A DNA stretch of 23,242 nt, taken from NCBI GenBank assembly GCA_964430915.1, contig CAYSHT010000019.1:1-23242 (forward strand). The letters are read 5' to 3'. The notes beneath the pieces are model-generated. The model was not told the DNA's origin. It did not search any database and saw only the letters and a program-made list of their open reading frames with translations. Made by a program: the position numbers and the translations under genes. The DNA comes from JAFGBH01 sp964430915 (GTDB lineage: Bacteria > Desulfobacterota > Syntrophia > Syntrophales > UBA2210). Positions 14,666-23,229 of the stretch are shown piece by piece (the stretch's first letter is position 1; the number at the start of each line of letters is the position of its first letter).

Positions 14666-15103
14666 ATGAGATTTTTATTACGCTGGCTTATATTGACGAT
14701 AGCTATCATATTTGCCGCTTACTTTCTGGAGGGGATAAGGGTGGAGGATTTTTTCTCCGCTTTTTTCGCTGCGGCACTTCTGGGGCTGCTTAACGTTTTT
14801 TTTCGACCTGTACTCATTATTCTGACTCTTCCCATAAATATACTGAGCCTCGGTCTCTTTACCTTCATAATCAACGCGCTTCTTTTGAAAATGGTGTCGG
14901 GTGTCATATCGGGTTTTGATGTCATCGGTTTCTGGGCTGCCATTTTTGGTTCACTGATAATCAGTATCATAAGCGGTCTTCTCAATTCATTCGTCAAAGG
15001 TGGGGATCAGATACACTTCAGGACCTATAAGAGAAATGGGGGCAGGAGAGACAAGGGTAATTATATCGATCTTGAGGAAAAGGACGACAGTAAGTGGGAA
15101 TAA
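14666..15103 (+). CDS. Small four-TM membrane protein, YvlD / phage-holin-4 superfamily
   Basis: The 145-residue protein has four predicted membrane helices (about 5-21, 28-45, 50-75 and 85-108) and a charged C-terminal tail. The LNVFFRPVLIILTLPINILSLGLF region is the hallmark of the YvlD/mycobacterial-type family often labelled phage holin family 4. It is a chromosomal membrane protein of unknown role, and no phage genes are nearby. An in-frame extension back to 14519 would start inside repeat copy C. The ATG at 14666, with GAGGGAG 8 nt upstream, starts directly at the first helix and is preferred. Its TAA overlaps the mutS ATG by one base (TAATG), so translational coupling is likely. Confidence 0.8.
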   Translation: MRFLLRWLILTIAIIFAAYFLEGIRVEDFFSAFFAAALLGLLNVFFRPVLIILTLPINILSLGLFTFIINALLLKMVSGVISGFDVIGFWAAIFGSLIISIISGLLNSFVKGGDQIHFRTYKRNGGRRDKGNYIDLEEKDDSKWE

Positions 15104-17724
15104 TGAAGCTTACCCCGGCGATGCGGCAGTATCTGGACGTTAAGGAACAGTATAAGGATTGCATTATCTTCTTCCGGATGGGTGATTTCTACGAGATGTT
15201 TTTCGAGGATGCCGTCACTGTCTCGAGGGTCCTGGAAATTACCCTTACTTCGAGAAATAAAGGCAAGAAAGACAGCATTCCCCTCTGCGGTTTTCCTCAT
15301 CATGCAGCCTCGACCTATATTTCAAAGCTGATCGACAGAGGCTATAAGGTGGCCATATGCGAGCAGGTTGAAGATCCGAAAGAGGCAAAGGGGATTGTAA
15401 AAAGAGAGGTTGTCCGCATTGTCACACCTGGCCTGGTGGCGGATTCGGAGAATCTCTCGGCAAAGAAGAATAACTTTCTTGCAAGTTTCTCACTGAGAGA
15501 CGAGACCTTCGGACTGGCATTCATTGATATCTCAACGGGTGAATTCCGTGTATCTGAAACTGAAAACAGGGAGGTGTTCCTCGATGAGATTGCCGGTCTC
15601 GAGATAAAAGAGCTTCTTATATCTCAAGAACTGAGCGGAAATTCCATTGTAAAGGCATTATCTCCGGAGATGAATCATTGTGTCGTGAACTATCTCGCCC
15701 CCCTCAGCTTTACCTATGATGGCGCAATCGAGCTTCTGAATGAGTATTTTGATGAGAAGGTGATAAACGATATAGGTCCGGAAAATCACACCGCTGCGGT
15801 AGAAGCGGCGGGAGCGGTTCTCGGATATGTCAAGGATACCCAGAGGGAAGGATTTGGCCACATTAACACTATCGAGTGGCATGAGATAAAGGGCCATCTC
15901 CTGCTTGACGATACGGCGAAAAAAAACCTCGAACTTTTTCAGACAATCCAGGGAGGAAACAAGACAGGGACACTGTTTCATGTCCTTGATGAGACCGTTA
16001 CCGCCCCAGGCGCGAGGAGGCTCCGGTGGTGGCTCAATTATCCCCTCTTTGATCCCGAAATGATCAAGGAGAGACTTGCCGCAGTTAAAGAGATAAAGGA
16101 ACAGCATATCCTGAGAAAAAACCTTCGCGAAGCGCTTTCCCATGTCTATGATCTCGAAAGGTTAGGAGGCAGAATCTCAATGGGAATAGCGAACGGAAGA
16201 GACCTGGTCTCCCTCAAGACATCCCTTGCAATGATACCTGCCATCAAAGAGGTTATTGACGGATTGGAATCGGCAAAAATACAGATCATTCGCGGCGGTA
16301 TTGACGGGATGCCCGATATCGCAGAGCTTATAGAGCGATCGATAGTTGATGAACCTCCGCTGACAATAAGCGAAGGGTATGTAATTAAGAAGGGATACAA
16401 CGAAGAGCTGGACAGTCTGGTTTTTCTTGCCACCGACGGCAAGAAGTGGATTGCCAAACTGGAAGAAAAGGAGAGGAAGAGAACGGGCATTAATACTCTC
16501 AAAGTCGGCTTTAATAATGTATTCGGCTATTACATCGAGATAACAAAGGCAAACGTGGAGCTGGTACCCGATGATTATGTGAGAAAGCAGACACTTGTCA
16601 ATGCCGAGAGGTACATTAACGATGAATTGAAGCGGTATGAATCGACAGTCCTGAATGCGGAGGAGAGGCGGAAAAAGCTGGAGTATGACCTCTTTGTCGA
16701 TATACGGAATAAAATCAGCTGCGAGATAGAGAGAGTCCAGAAAACGGCATTTCACCTTGCCGAACTGGATGCACTAACTGCCCTGGCGGAGGTGGCGGAA
16801 CGATATAATTACACCTGTCCTAAAGTAAATAACGACGATTATATAGAGATACGGGATGGACGGCACCCCGTTGTGGAGAGGATGAATCTCGCCGATGGTT
16901 TTGTGCCGAATGATACTCTCCTCGACACGTGTAATAATCGTTTCCTCGTGATTACCGGTCCTAATATGGCGGGTAAATCAACCTATATCAGGCAGGTGGC
17001 GATCATCGTGCTTATGGCACAGATGGGGAGCTTTGTTCCCGCCGCAGAGGCAACGATCGGTCTGGTCGACAAGCTCTTTACCAGGGTGGGGGCGGCGGAC
17101 AACCTTGCCAGGGGGCAGAGCACCTTTATGGTTGAAATGACGGAAGTTGCCACCATCCTGAAAAGTGCAACACAAAAAAGCCTGATACTTCTTGACGAGG
17201 TCGGCAGGGGAACAAGCACCTTCGACGGACTCAGTATTGCCTGGGCCGTCACGGAGCATATAAGCAGTTCTGAAAGGCTCGGTGCCCGAACGCTCTTTGC
17301 AACCCATTATCATGAATTGACCGACCTCTCCAGGACCCAGGAAGGGGTCAAAAATTACAGTATCGCAGTAAAAGAATGGGGAGAGGAGATCATATTTCTG
17401 AGAAAGATTGTCGAGGGCGGGACAAACAGGAGTTACGGCATTCAGGTGGCGAGACTGGCCGGCGTACCTAATGAAGTCATCCTGCGCGCACGGGAAATCC
17501 TGGATAATCTGGAGAGGGGTGAACTGGATGAAGTGGGAATGCCGAGGATTGCCAGAGGTGAAACGTCCGCTACGAGAAGGGGACAGGAACAGCTGAATCT
17601 CTTTATGGAAGACAGGGATTATATCCTGCGCGAGTTAAACAATCTCGATATTTTAAACGTTACGCCGATTGATGCACTGCAGAAGATCAATGAGTGGCAG
17701 ACGAGAATAAAGGGGAAGAAATGA
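15103..17724 (+). CDS. mutS: DNA mismatch repair protein MutS
   Basis: The 873-residue MutS recognises base mismatches and small loops and starts mismatch repair with MutL. The mismatch-reading F29-Y30-E31 (GDFYE) is near the N-terminus. Connector, lever and clamp regions follow. The ATPase has Walker A GPNMAGKS (619-626) and Walker B/signature LLDEVGRGTSTFDG (D698-E699), then the ATHYHEL switch and a C-terminal helical dimer region. Length and motifs are those of a standard functional MutS1, not MutS2. ATG 15103 overlaps the upstream stop codon; an in-frame GTG at 15094 is less likely. Its TGA coincides with the first bases of repeat copy F. mutL is not in the window. Confidence 0.97.
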   Translation: MKLTPAMRQYLDVKEQYKDCIIFFRMGDFYEMFFEDAVTVSRVLEITLTSRNKGKKDSIPLCGFPHHAASTYISKLIDRGYKVAICEQVEDPKEAKGIVKREVVRIVTPGLVADSENLSAKKNNFLASFSLRDETFGLAFIDISTGEFRVSETENREVFLDEIAGLEIKELLISQELSGNSIVKALSPEMNHCVVNYLAPLSFTYDGAIELLNEYFDEKVINDIGPENHTAAVEAAGAVLGYVKDTQREGFGHINTIEWHEIKGHLLLDDTAKKNLELFQTIQGGNKTGTLFHVLDETVTAPGARRLRWWLNYPLFDPEMIKERLAAVKEIKEQHILRKNLREALSHVYDLERLGGRISMGIANGRDLVSLKTSLAMIPAIKEVIDGLESAKIQIIRGGIDGMPDIAELIERSIVDEPPLTISEGYVIKKGYNEELDSLVFLATDGKKWIAKLEEKERKRTGINTLKVGFNNVFGYYIEITKANVELVPDDYVRKQTLVNAERYINDELKRYESTVLNAEERRKKLEYDLFVDIRNKISCEIERVQKTAFHLAELDALTALAEVAERYNYTCPKVNNDDYIEIRDGRHPVVERMNLADGFVPNDTLLDTCNNRFLVITGPNMAGKSTYIRQVAIIVLMAQMGSFVPAAEATIGLVDKLFTRVGAADNLARGQSTFMVEMTEVATILKSATQKSLILLDEVGRGTSTFDGLSIAWAVTEHISSSERLGARTLFATHYHELTDLSRTQEGVKNYSIAVKEWGEEIIFLRKIVEGGTNRSYGIQVARLAGVPNEVILRAREILDNLERGELDEVGMPRIARGETSATRRGQEQLNLFMEDRDYILRELNNLDILNVTPIDALQKINEWQTRIKGKK

Positions 17725-17866
17725 CCGGGGGCGCACCCGCAACCCCCGTCTTGTAGGCGGGGTCAAGGGGCGCAATTAAAAAGGAATATATTATTCGCCT
17801 TCGGCTCATGAATCTTCGATTTCCTTGCCGGGAAGACCCGCCCTGTGGGTGGGGAGCTTCATTATT
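17722..17866 (+). repeat. Dispersed hairpin repeat, subtype 2, copy F
   Basis: The copy begins TGACCGGGGGCGCACCCGCA (copy E: TGACCGGGAGCGTACCCGCA). It shares hairpin 1 (CCCCCGTCTTGTAGGCGGGG, decayed by one wobble), the AAGGGGCGCAAT stretch, TTCCTTGCCGGGAAG, hairpin 2 (CCCGCCCTGTGGGTGGGG) and the end GAGCTTCATTATT. Its AT-rich centre is about 30 nt longer than in copy E. It fills the whole gap between convergent mutS and the GspE-like gene and contains the stop codons of both. Confidence 0.85.
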
Positions 17867-20174
17867 TAATACATACCTTTCTTACCTGGTTGAAGTCCGT
17901 AAAGCCCCGAAAGATTTTTTCTATACCGTCCTGAAGCAGAGTCCTCATTCCTTCTTCAATCGAAGCATTTCGTACTTCTTCGATAGTAGCCTTTTTCGTG
18001 ACGAGTCCTTTGATTCTGTCCGATGAAACGAGCAGTTCATGAAGGCCCATTCTGCCTCTATATCCAGTGTTTTCACATTTCGGACAGCCGGCCGCTCTGT
18101 GAAGCTTAAAATTTTCATCGTAGGGAAAGTTAAGCGTCTCAAACATCTCTTCCCCGTAATTTACGACGAGCTCATCGTATTCTTCTTTCGTGGGATGGTA
18201 TTCTTCCTTGCAATTCTTGCAGAGTGTTCTCACGAGCCTCTGGGCAAGGATTCCGAGAAGGGAGTCGGCAAAATTCAGAGGGTCGATACCCATCTCAAGG
18301 AGCCTCACAATCGTTTCGGGAGCGCTGTTGGTGTGAAGCGTACTGAAAACGAGATGCCCCGTCAGTGATGCCTCGATGCCGGTTTTTGCCGTTTCATAAT
18401 CCCTCATTTCTCCCACCATTATTACATCGGGATCGGCCCGGAGAAAGGCCCTCATAGCGCCGGCAAAATCGAATCCTATTTTGGGGTTGACTTGAACCTG
18501 CCGAAGTCCGTACTGAGTAATCTCTACGGGATCTTCAGCCGTCCATATTTTTGTCTCCGGTTTATTGATTTGTTTGAGACAGGCATGAAGAGTGGTCGTT
18601 TTACCCGAACCCGTGGGTCCCACGCAGAGAATCATTCCATATGGTTTTTTTATAATATCCGTGAGGTTATTATAGGTGGGTGTAGAAAGACCCATATCTT
18701 CCAGGGGCAGCGTCTCTCCCTTTGCCAGAATACGCATGACCACATCCTCCACCCCTCCTTGAGTGGGAACTGTTGCCACCCGAAGCTCGATTTCATCTCC
18801 GCGGGGCCTTCTGAATTTTATCTTTCCATCCTGGGGGATTCTTCGCTCAGTGATATCGAGATTTGACATAATCTTGATTCTCGAAACGACTGCAGACTTA
18901 TAGTTGAAGGGGAAGGTCTGATATTTCATCAAATCCCCGTCTATCCTGTATCTGACCTCCACATTCTTTCTGGAAAGATTTGGCTCTACATGTATATCAG
19001 AAGCGTTTCTGTTATAGGCATCGTTGATAACTCTGTTGACCAGCTGCATAATAATGCTGTCGGATTCGGTGACTCCCTCATCCTCGGCGTTATCATCCTC
19101 GGCGTCGAGTTGTCCTATTATGTCGGAGATGGATCCCGCCCTATCTTCGGTCTGATAGAAGAAATTGATATATTTTATTATATCACTGTAGAGGGCAACG
19201 TCATACACGACAGCCCTCGTCTTCAGAAGGTTCTCTATCATATCCCTTTTAAGGACATTATTCGGATCATCGATGACTATTCTGACCTTTCCGTCTTTTC
19301 TTTCCAGAGGAACCCACATTTCTCTTCGGAGATATTCTTCCTTGAGATTCTTAAGAAGGTCGAAGGGTGTAGGTGCCTTGTCGCTGAACTGGACAAACTC
19401 GCAGCCATAAAATTCAGCAAGAGACTTGCCGATATCTTCCTTCGAGATTTTGAAGGTCTTCATGAGATAGTCTTCAATAGTTTCCCTGTTTTCGCGTGAT
19501 TTCCCGTAGGCTTCTTCAAGGTCCTCCGCCGAGATCAGGCCGTATCGTATGATATAATCGAAGCGTGACCTTTTTTTCTTTTTTATCCTTTCGTGGTTGA
19601 AGAAGGCTATACCGAGTACGTCCCCTATTTCCTTTAGAAAGGCCTCATCATCTTCGCTGAATTTATTGTTCCCATTTTCCTTATTGAGGATCTGAATCAC
19701 ACCCATGACTTTTCCTTCATGGAGAATCGGAACGGCCATTACCTGGGTGGTCTTTATCCCCGATTTTAGGTCCCAGCTCGAATCAAAGGAGAGTTCGGTG
19801 CCTATGCTTTTTAGTTCCTCGCTGTCATAGGCATCCGTTATATTGACTACTTTCGTGTTATTGGCAGCATAACCCGCGATGCTTTGATTTGTTATGGGTA
19901 AGCGTATCTCGGAGAGTTTTGATCCTGCAAGAAACATCGAATAGATCTCATTGGTCGATTGGTCTTTCACGTATATCGTCACAGACTTTGCATCGAAGAG
20001 GCCCAGAATCTCCTCCCTCAGGTCAACCAGTATGTTCTTCAGGTTCTGCGCCGCATTTATACGGTTCGTAATGTTCTGAAGGGCCCTTCTGATATTCAGT
20101 TTTTCTTCGAGCTCAGATATCTGAGTATTTGCCGGGCTGTTGCTATGCTTTGTATGTGCCTTGAAGATATTCAT
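17862..20174 (-). CDS. GAF-MshEN-GspE/PilB-type secretion or pilus assembly ATPase
   Basis: The 770-residue cytoplasmic motor ATPase should drive type IV pilus extension or type II secretion. A GAF domain occupies about 30-195, with N164-K165, F172 and D176-E177 forming NKXnFX3DE. An MshEN-like region covers about 203-340. The ATPase domain runs from about 372, with the Asp-box region AEDPVE (547-552), Walker A GPTGSGKT (519-526), Walker B IMVGE (585-589), His-box STLHT and a zinc tetracysteine C652/C655/C697/C700. The usual RLG and Q positions of c-di-GMP-binding MshEN are poorly kept, so that ligand is doubtful. An N-terminal GAF is unusual for this family, and no pilin, PilC or secretin gene is adjacent. 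It has its own promoter and is divergent from a nucleotide cyclase. Its stop codon lies in repeat F. Confidence 0.9.
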   Translation of the reverse strand: MNIFKAHTKHSNSPANTQISELEEKLNIRRALQNITNRINAAQNLKNILVDLREEILGLFDAKSVTIYVKDQSTNEIYSMFLAGSKLSEIRLPITNQSIAGYAANNTKVVNITDAYDSEELKSIGTELSFDSSWDLKSGIKTTQVMAVPILHEGKVMGVIQILNKENGNNKFSEDDEAFLKEIGDVLGIAFFNHERIKKKKRSRFDYIIRYGLISAEDLEEAYGKSRENRETIEDYLMKTFKISKEDIGKSLAEFYGCEFVQFSDKAPTPFDLLKNLKEEYLRREMWVPLERKDGKVRIVIDDPNNVLKRDMIENLLKTRAVVYDVALYSDIIKYINFFYQTEDRAGSISDIIGQLDAEDDNAEDEGVTESDSIIMQLVNRVINDAYNRNASDIHVEPNLSRKNVEVRYRIDGDLMKYQTFPFNYKSAVVSRIKIMSNLDITERRIPQDGKIKFRRPRGDEIELRVATVPTQGGVEDVVMRILAKGETLPLEDMGLSTPTYNNLTDIIKKPYGMILCVGPTGSGKTTTLHACLKQINKPETKIWTAEDPVEITQYGLRQVQVNPKIGFDFAGAMRAFLRADPDVIMVGEMRDYETAKTGIEASLTGHLVFSTLHTNSAPETIVRLLEMGIDPLNFADSLLGILAQRLVRTLCKNCKEEYHPTKEEYDELVVNYGEEMFETLNFPYDENFKLHRAAGCPKCENTGYRGRMGLHELLVSSDRIKGLVTKKATIEEVRNASIEEGMRTLLQDGIEKIFRGFTDFNQVRKVCIK

Positions 20175-20214
20175 AATTGTTCATTCCTCTTTGGGGTAAT
20201 GGTTACAACTCCTT

Positions 20215-20243
20215 ACTATAGAACAACCTCGAAGGATTATCAA
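20215..20243 (-). promoter_or_regulatory. Sigma70-type promoter for the GAF-MshEN-GspE ATPase
   Basis: The minus strand reads TTGATA (20238-20243, 5 of 6), exactly 17 nt, then TATAGT (20215-20220, 5 of 6). The predicted start near 20208 gives a leader of about 34 nt containing the AGAGGA ribosome site. Confidence 0.65.
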
Positions 20244-20274
20244 CAGGAAATTCTGTAGTTTTTTTAAAGTAATG

Positions 20275-20389
20275 GAATTGAAAAGCGAGCGAATTCCACG
20301 CTGCTTGCGGCGGGGGAAGCGAGAATAAAAAACAAACATTTTCCTTAACAATCGGAGATTCACCGCAACGTGTTGCAGAAAGATTCAAT
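20275..20389 (+). repeat. Dispersed hairpin repeat, subtype 1, copy D (degenerate)
   Basis: GAATTGAAAAGCGAGCGAAT, the GAGAATAAAA flank, the linker TTCCTTAACAATCGGAGATT and the AGATTCAAT end match copies A-C. Both hairpins carry substitutions: hairpin 1 is CCACGC against GCGGGG, and hairpin 2 keeps only GCAAC-GT-GTTGC. It is the most decayed of the six copies. Confidence 0.8.
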
Positions 20390-20402
20390 CCCTAGACGTT
20401 TA

Positions 20403-20446
20403 AGAATAATTATTTGCAAGGTGTCAATTATTCTGAGAATATATTC
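20403..20446. promoter_or_regulatory. Two adjacent operator-like palindromes upstream of the cyclase
   Basis: AGAATAATT (20403-20411) and AATTATTCT (20426-20434) form a perfect 9-bp inverted repeat around 14 nt. Two bases further on, GAATATATTC (20437-20446) is a perfect 10-bp palindrome. Both contain GAATA/TATTC-type halves, as if one dimeric regulator bound twice. They lie between two divergent genes. Confidence 0.42.
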
Positions 20447-20628
20447 AGCAGTTTGTGGCCTCTTCAGGTACCCATGGTTCTCTTTGCCGTGAAACTTGTT
20501 GTAAGGCGGAAGAGGGTCCCGCCTGTTCTGATTAGAGGTTGCACCATTTTGGTTTTTAATGTAAAAATCTTGCGCGAGATGGAGTGCATGCATTTTCTCT
20601 GAGAACCATGAATCGAAGGAACTGGCAA

Positions 20629-23229
20629 ATGCAAATTCTTGAAAAGCTGAAAGAGGTTAACCTGTTCAATAATAATAATCTGTATAAAAGATTGAATGTC
20701 GTTTTCGGACTATTTTTTCTGGTTCCCGTCCTTGGCTTTATTTACTTTGGAATGAAATACGACCTCTTCATGGATCGATACATAGGCCTTTTCCTTTTAA
20801 TCTTCCTGATATTTTCTTTCCTCGGCTTTGTCCTGCTTCGCAAGTTCGTTGATAGGATCACAATGATATCACGAGATGTGTCGACGAAGGTGCCTTCAGA
20901 ATTTACGGAAGGTGAGGGCGGAAAAGAATCAAGCGAGCTTAATAATATTGTGAGATCCTTCGATACGCTCGAAAGACAATTCAAGCTTACCTTCGGGCAG
21001 CTGGAAAAGAGGGTGCTCGATGTATCGGTGCTGCGGGAGCTCTCCGATCTCTGTTATATAACCTTTGATCCAGAGGAGCTTCTCTATATAACTCTGGAGC
21101 GAGCCATGAAATTGACGAACTCCGATATAGGGTCCGTCATGATACTTGAGCGACCGTTGAAGAGGAATTTTGTCGTAAAGGCAAACATTGGCCTGGGAGA
21201 ACATATCAAGGTGGGGCACAAGGTCGATTTTGCAACGAGTGTCGCAAAGTATGCCGTGATCAATAAATCACCCCTTGTCGTTGAAGATATTGAAAAGGAC
21301 AGCAGATTCGGACGGGCAAACCGTCCCCATTACGGGACCAAGTCTTTTATCTGTATGCCAATAAAAACAATCAAGGATATCATAGGGGTGCTGACAATTT
21401 CGAGGAGGGGAAATGAGGAGCCTTATAGAGGCGAAGATGTGGAAACCCTGATACCACTTGTCAGTAATGCGGCCTTTACTTATGAAAACCTTCGACTTGT
21501 AAATGAAAGAGAACAAGAAGCACGGTATCTGAATGCTATTGAGAGGGCCCTGAAAATCGTCAATTCAAGCATACGGGAGGATGAACTCCTTCAGGCGGTT
21601 TTGAAGGAAATACAATCAGTGGTACCCTTTGATCTCGCAATTATAATGACTTCAGAAGAGACCAGGCCCGATCATTTGACGATCATGGATTTTATGACGA
21701 ACGATCCGACAACCCTGTCAAAGGGTTCGTTATATTTTTACCCCGGCTCTGTCATTGACAGAGTGGTGAAACAGAAGGGAACAATTCTCATTGACGATGC
21801 GGATGAGTTATCCGACGAGCGTAACAAGAAACTCTGTATTGATAATGTATCTCAATCATGCATCATGACATCGCTTGAGGCCGGTGGAGATGTCCTGGGA
21901 GTTCTTGTACTGGCAGCAAAAGAGCCTGATGTCTTCCGTGAGACCGAAAAATTTGTCGAGGCCATGGCCGGTAATCTTTCTCAGGCAATCAGGAGAAATA
22001 TCCTGGTAACCGCATTTTTCAAAAGGAATCAGGAACTGGATACGTTGAAACAGATTGGCAATGCCCTTGCTTCCTCAACGTTTAATATCGATCAGGTTCT
22101 GAAATATACCATGGATATGATACGGACGGTTATGGATGTGGAGGCGGGTTCACTTCTTCTTCTGCAGGGAGATGAACTTGAGTTTAAGGTATCCTTTGAT
22201 GTTGATGTTGATATCCTCCGGAAGTTTCGACCAAAACTTGGAAAGGGGATAGCCGGCTATGTTGCTGCTCGAGGAGATTCTCTTATTGTCAATGATGTAA
22301 AGGGTCATCCTCAGTTTATGTCCAAGATAGACGAATATACCGATTTTTCAACCAGATCAGCACTCTGCGTTCCTATAATATCCCAGGGCAAGGTGTTGGG
22401 TGTCATCGAGGTACTCAACAAGAGAGGTGGGGATTTTGTTGCCAGCGACAAGGATCTCCTGCATTCAATTGCCTCATCCGTGACCATCGCCATGGAAAAT
22501 GCTCGTCTTTATGAGGAAACGGTCTCCATGGCGGAGCAGGAAAAAAATATACGACAGATGTTTCAGAAATTCGTTCCCGAAAAGATCGTTGACAAGATTG
22601 TACATGGGAGAGAAACTGAGAGGAAGATAATTGAAGAAATCAAAATGCTTACCCTCCTCAATATCGATATACGCGGCTTTTCGGTTCTTGCTCAGAGTAT
22701 GGGACCGCAGAAAACGGTGTCCGTGCTTAATTATTTCTTTTCCATCATGGGCGGTATCGTATTTAAACATCACGGTATCGTCGACAAGTATCTCGGTGAC
22801 GGATTTCTTGCAGTTTTCGGGGCACCAGTTTCGAGCTCCAGAGATGCGGACAATGCAGTTTTTGCCGCCCTTGAAATGAAAGAGGCGATTGACGAGGTGA
22901 ATAAATATTTTCAAAAAGAAATAGGTAGCTCCCTTGAAATCGGCATAAGCGTCAATACCGGAGAGGTTATTGTGGGAAATATCGGTTTTGAAAAGAAGAT
23001 GGATTACACGGTCATCGGAGATCCCGTTAATATTGTCTTCAGACTGCAGGCCCTTACAAAAGCTTTTGTCAACAGCATTCTGATCAGCGAGAAGACCAAT
23101 CGTGCGGTACAGACCAGGCTTGATGTACGCGAGGTGGAAAAGGCGTTGATTAATTCTTCCCTTGAGGGCATTACAATATACGAGCTTATCGGTCTTCATG
23201 ACAGTAAGATAATATCGCAAGATGATTGA
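20629..23229 (+). CDS. Membrane-anchored triple-GAF class III adenylate cyclase
   Basis: The 866-residue protein should make cyclic AMP. Two membrane helices sit at about 23-43 and 51-71. Three GAF domains follow at about 135-290, 305-460 and 470-630, with a cyclase homology domain at about 672-855. Metal-binding D680 (NIDIRGF) and D724 (YLGDGF), adenine-selecting K720 and D798 (VIGDPVN), and transition-state N801 and R805 are all present, so an active ATP-using homodimeric cyclase is expected. GAF3 has a near-complete NKXnFX3DE signature (N597-K598, F603, D607-K608). I chose ATG 20629 because GAAGGA lies 8 nt upstream and it gives a short N-terminus before the first helix; GTG 20584 and ATG 20608 are in frame but lack good ribosome sites. 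Upstream DNA is rich in palindromes. It is divergent from a GAF-bearing motor ATPase. Confidence 0.9.
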   Translation: MQILEKLKEVNLFNNNNLYKRLNVVFGLFFLVPVLGFIYFGMKYDLFMDRYIGLFLLIFLIFSFLGFVLLRKFVDRITMISRDVSTKVPSEFTEGEGGKESSELNNIVRSFDTLERQFKLTFGQLEKRVLDVSVLRELSDLCYITFDPEELLYITLERAMKLTNSDIGSVMILERPLKRNFVVKANIGLGEHIKVGHKVDFATSVAKYAVINKSPLVVEDIEKDSRFGRANRPHYGTKSFICMPIKTIKDIIGVLTISRRGNEEPYRGEDVETLIPLVSNAAFTYENLRLVNEREQEARYLNAIERALKIVNSSIREDELLQAVLKEIQSVVPFDLAIIMTSEETRPDHLTIMDFMTNDPTTLSKGSLYFYPGSVIDRVVKQKGTILIDDADELSDERNKKLCIDNVSQSCIMTSLEAGGDVLGVLVLAAKEPDVFRETEKFVEAMAGNLSQAIRRNILVTAFFKRNQELDTLKQIGNALASSTFNIDQVLKYTMDMIRTVMDVEAGSLLLLQGDELEFKVSFDVDVDILRKFRPKLGKGIAGYVAARGDSLIVNDVKGHPQFMSKIDEYTDFSTRSALCVPIISQGKVLGVIEVLNKRGGDFVASDKDLLHSIASSVTIAMENARLYEETVSMAEQEKNIRQMFQKFVPEKIVDKIVHGRETERKIIEEIKMLTLLNIDIRGFSVLAQSMGPQKTVSVLNYFFSIMGGIVFKHHGIVDKYLGDGFLAVFGAPVSSSRDADNAVFAALEMKEAIDEVNKYFQKEIGSSLEIGISVNTGEVIVGNIGFEKKMDYTVIGDPVNIVFRLQALTKAFVNSILISEKTNRAVQTRLDVREVEKALINSSLEGITIYELIGLHDSKIISQDD

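Larger units (their letters stand above)
20175..20628. other. 454-nt divergent regulatory region between ATPase and cyclase
   Basis: The region holds the ATPase ribosome site (TCCTCT on the plus strand, 20185-20190) and promoter (20215-20243), repeat copy D (20275-20389), two operator-like palindromes (20403-20446), a GGCGG/CCGCC hairpin (20505-20523) and a long-range 10-bp complementarity (20473-20482 with 20601-20610) ahead of the cyclase ribosome site. No protein-coding gene is supported. Confidence 0.65.

Noticed and set aside
14666..15103. Prophage holin
   Set aside because: No other phage genes are nearby and the gene is coupled to mutS; the family label is historical.
5622..20389. CRISPR array
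   Set aside because: The repeats are kilobases apart, over 100 bp long, in both orientations and of two subtypes, with no regular spacers and no cas genes.
20360..20593. 77-codon minus-strand frame in the cyclase upstream region
   Set aside because: No recognisable family and no clear ribosome site. It overlaps palindromes and repeat D, so it is more likely regulatory DNA read by chance.
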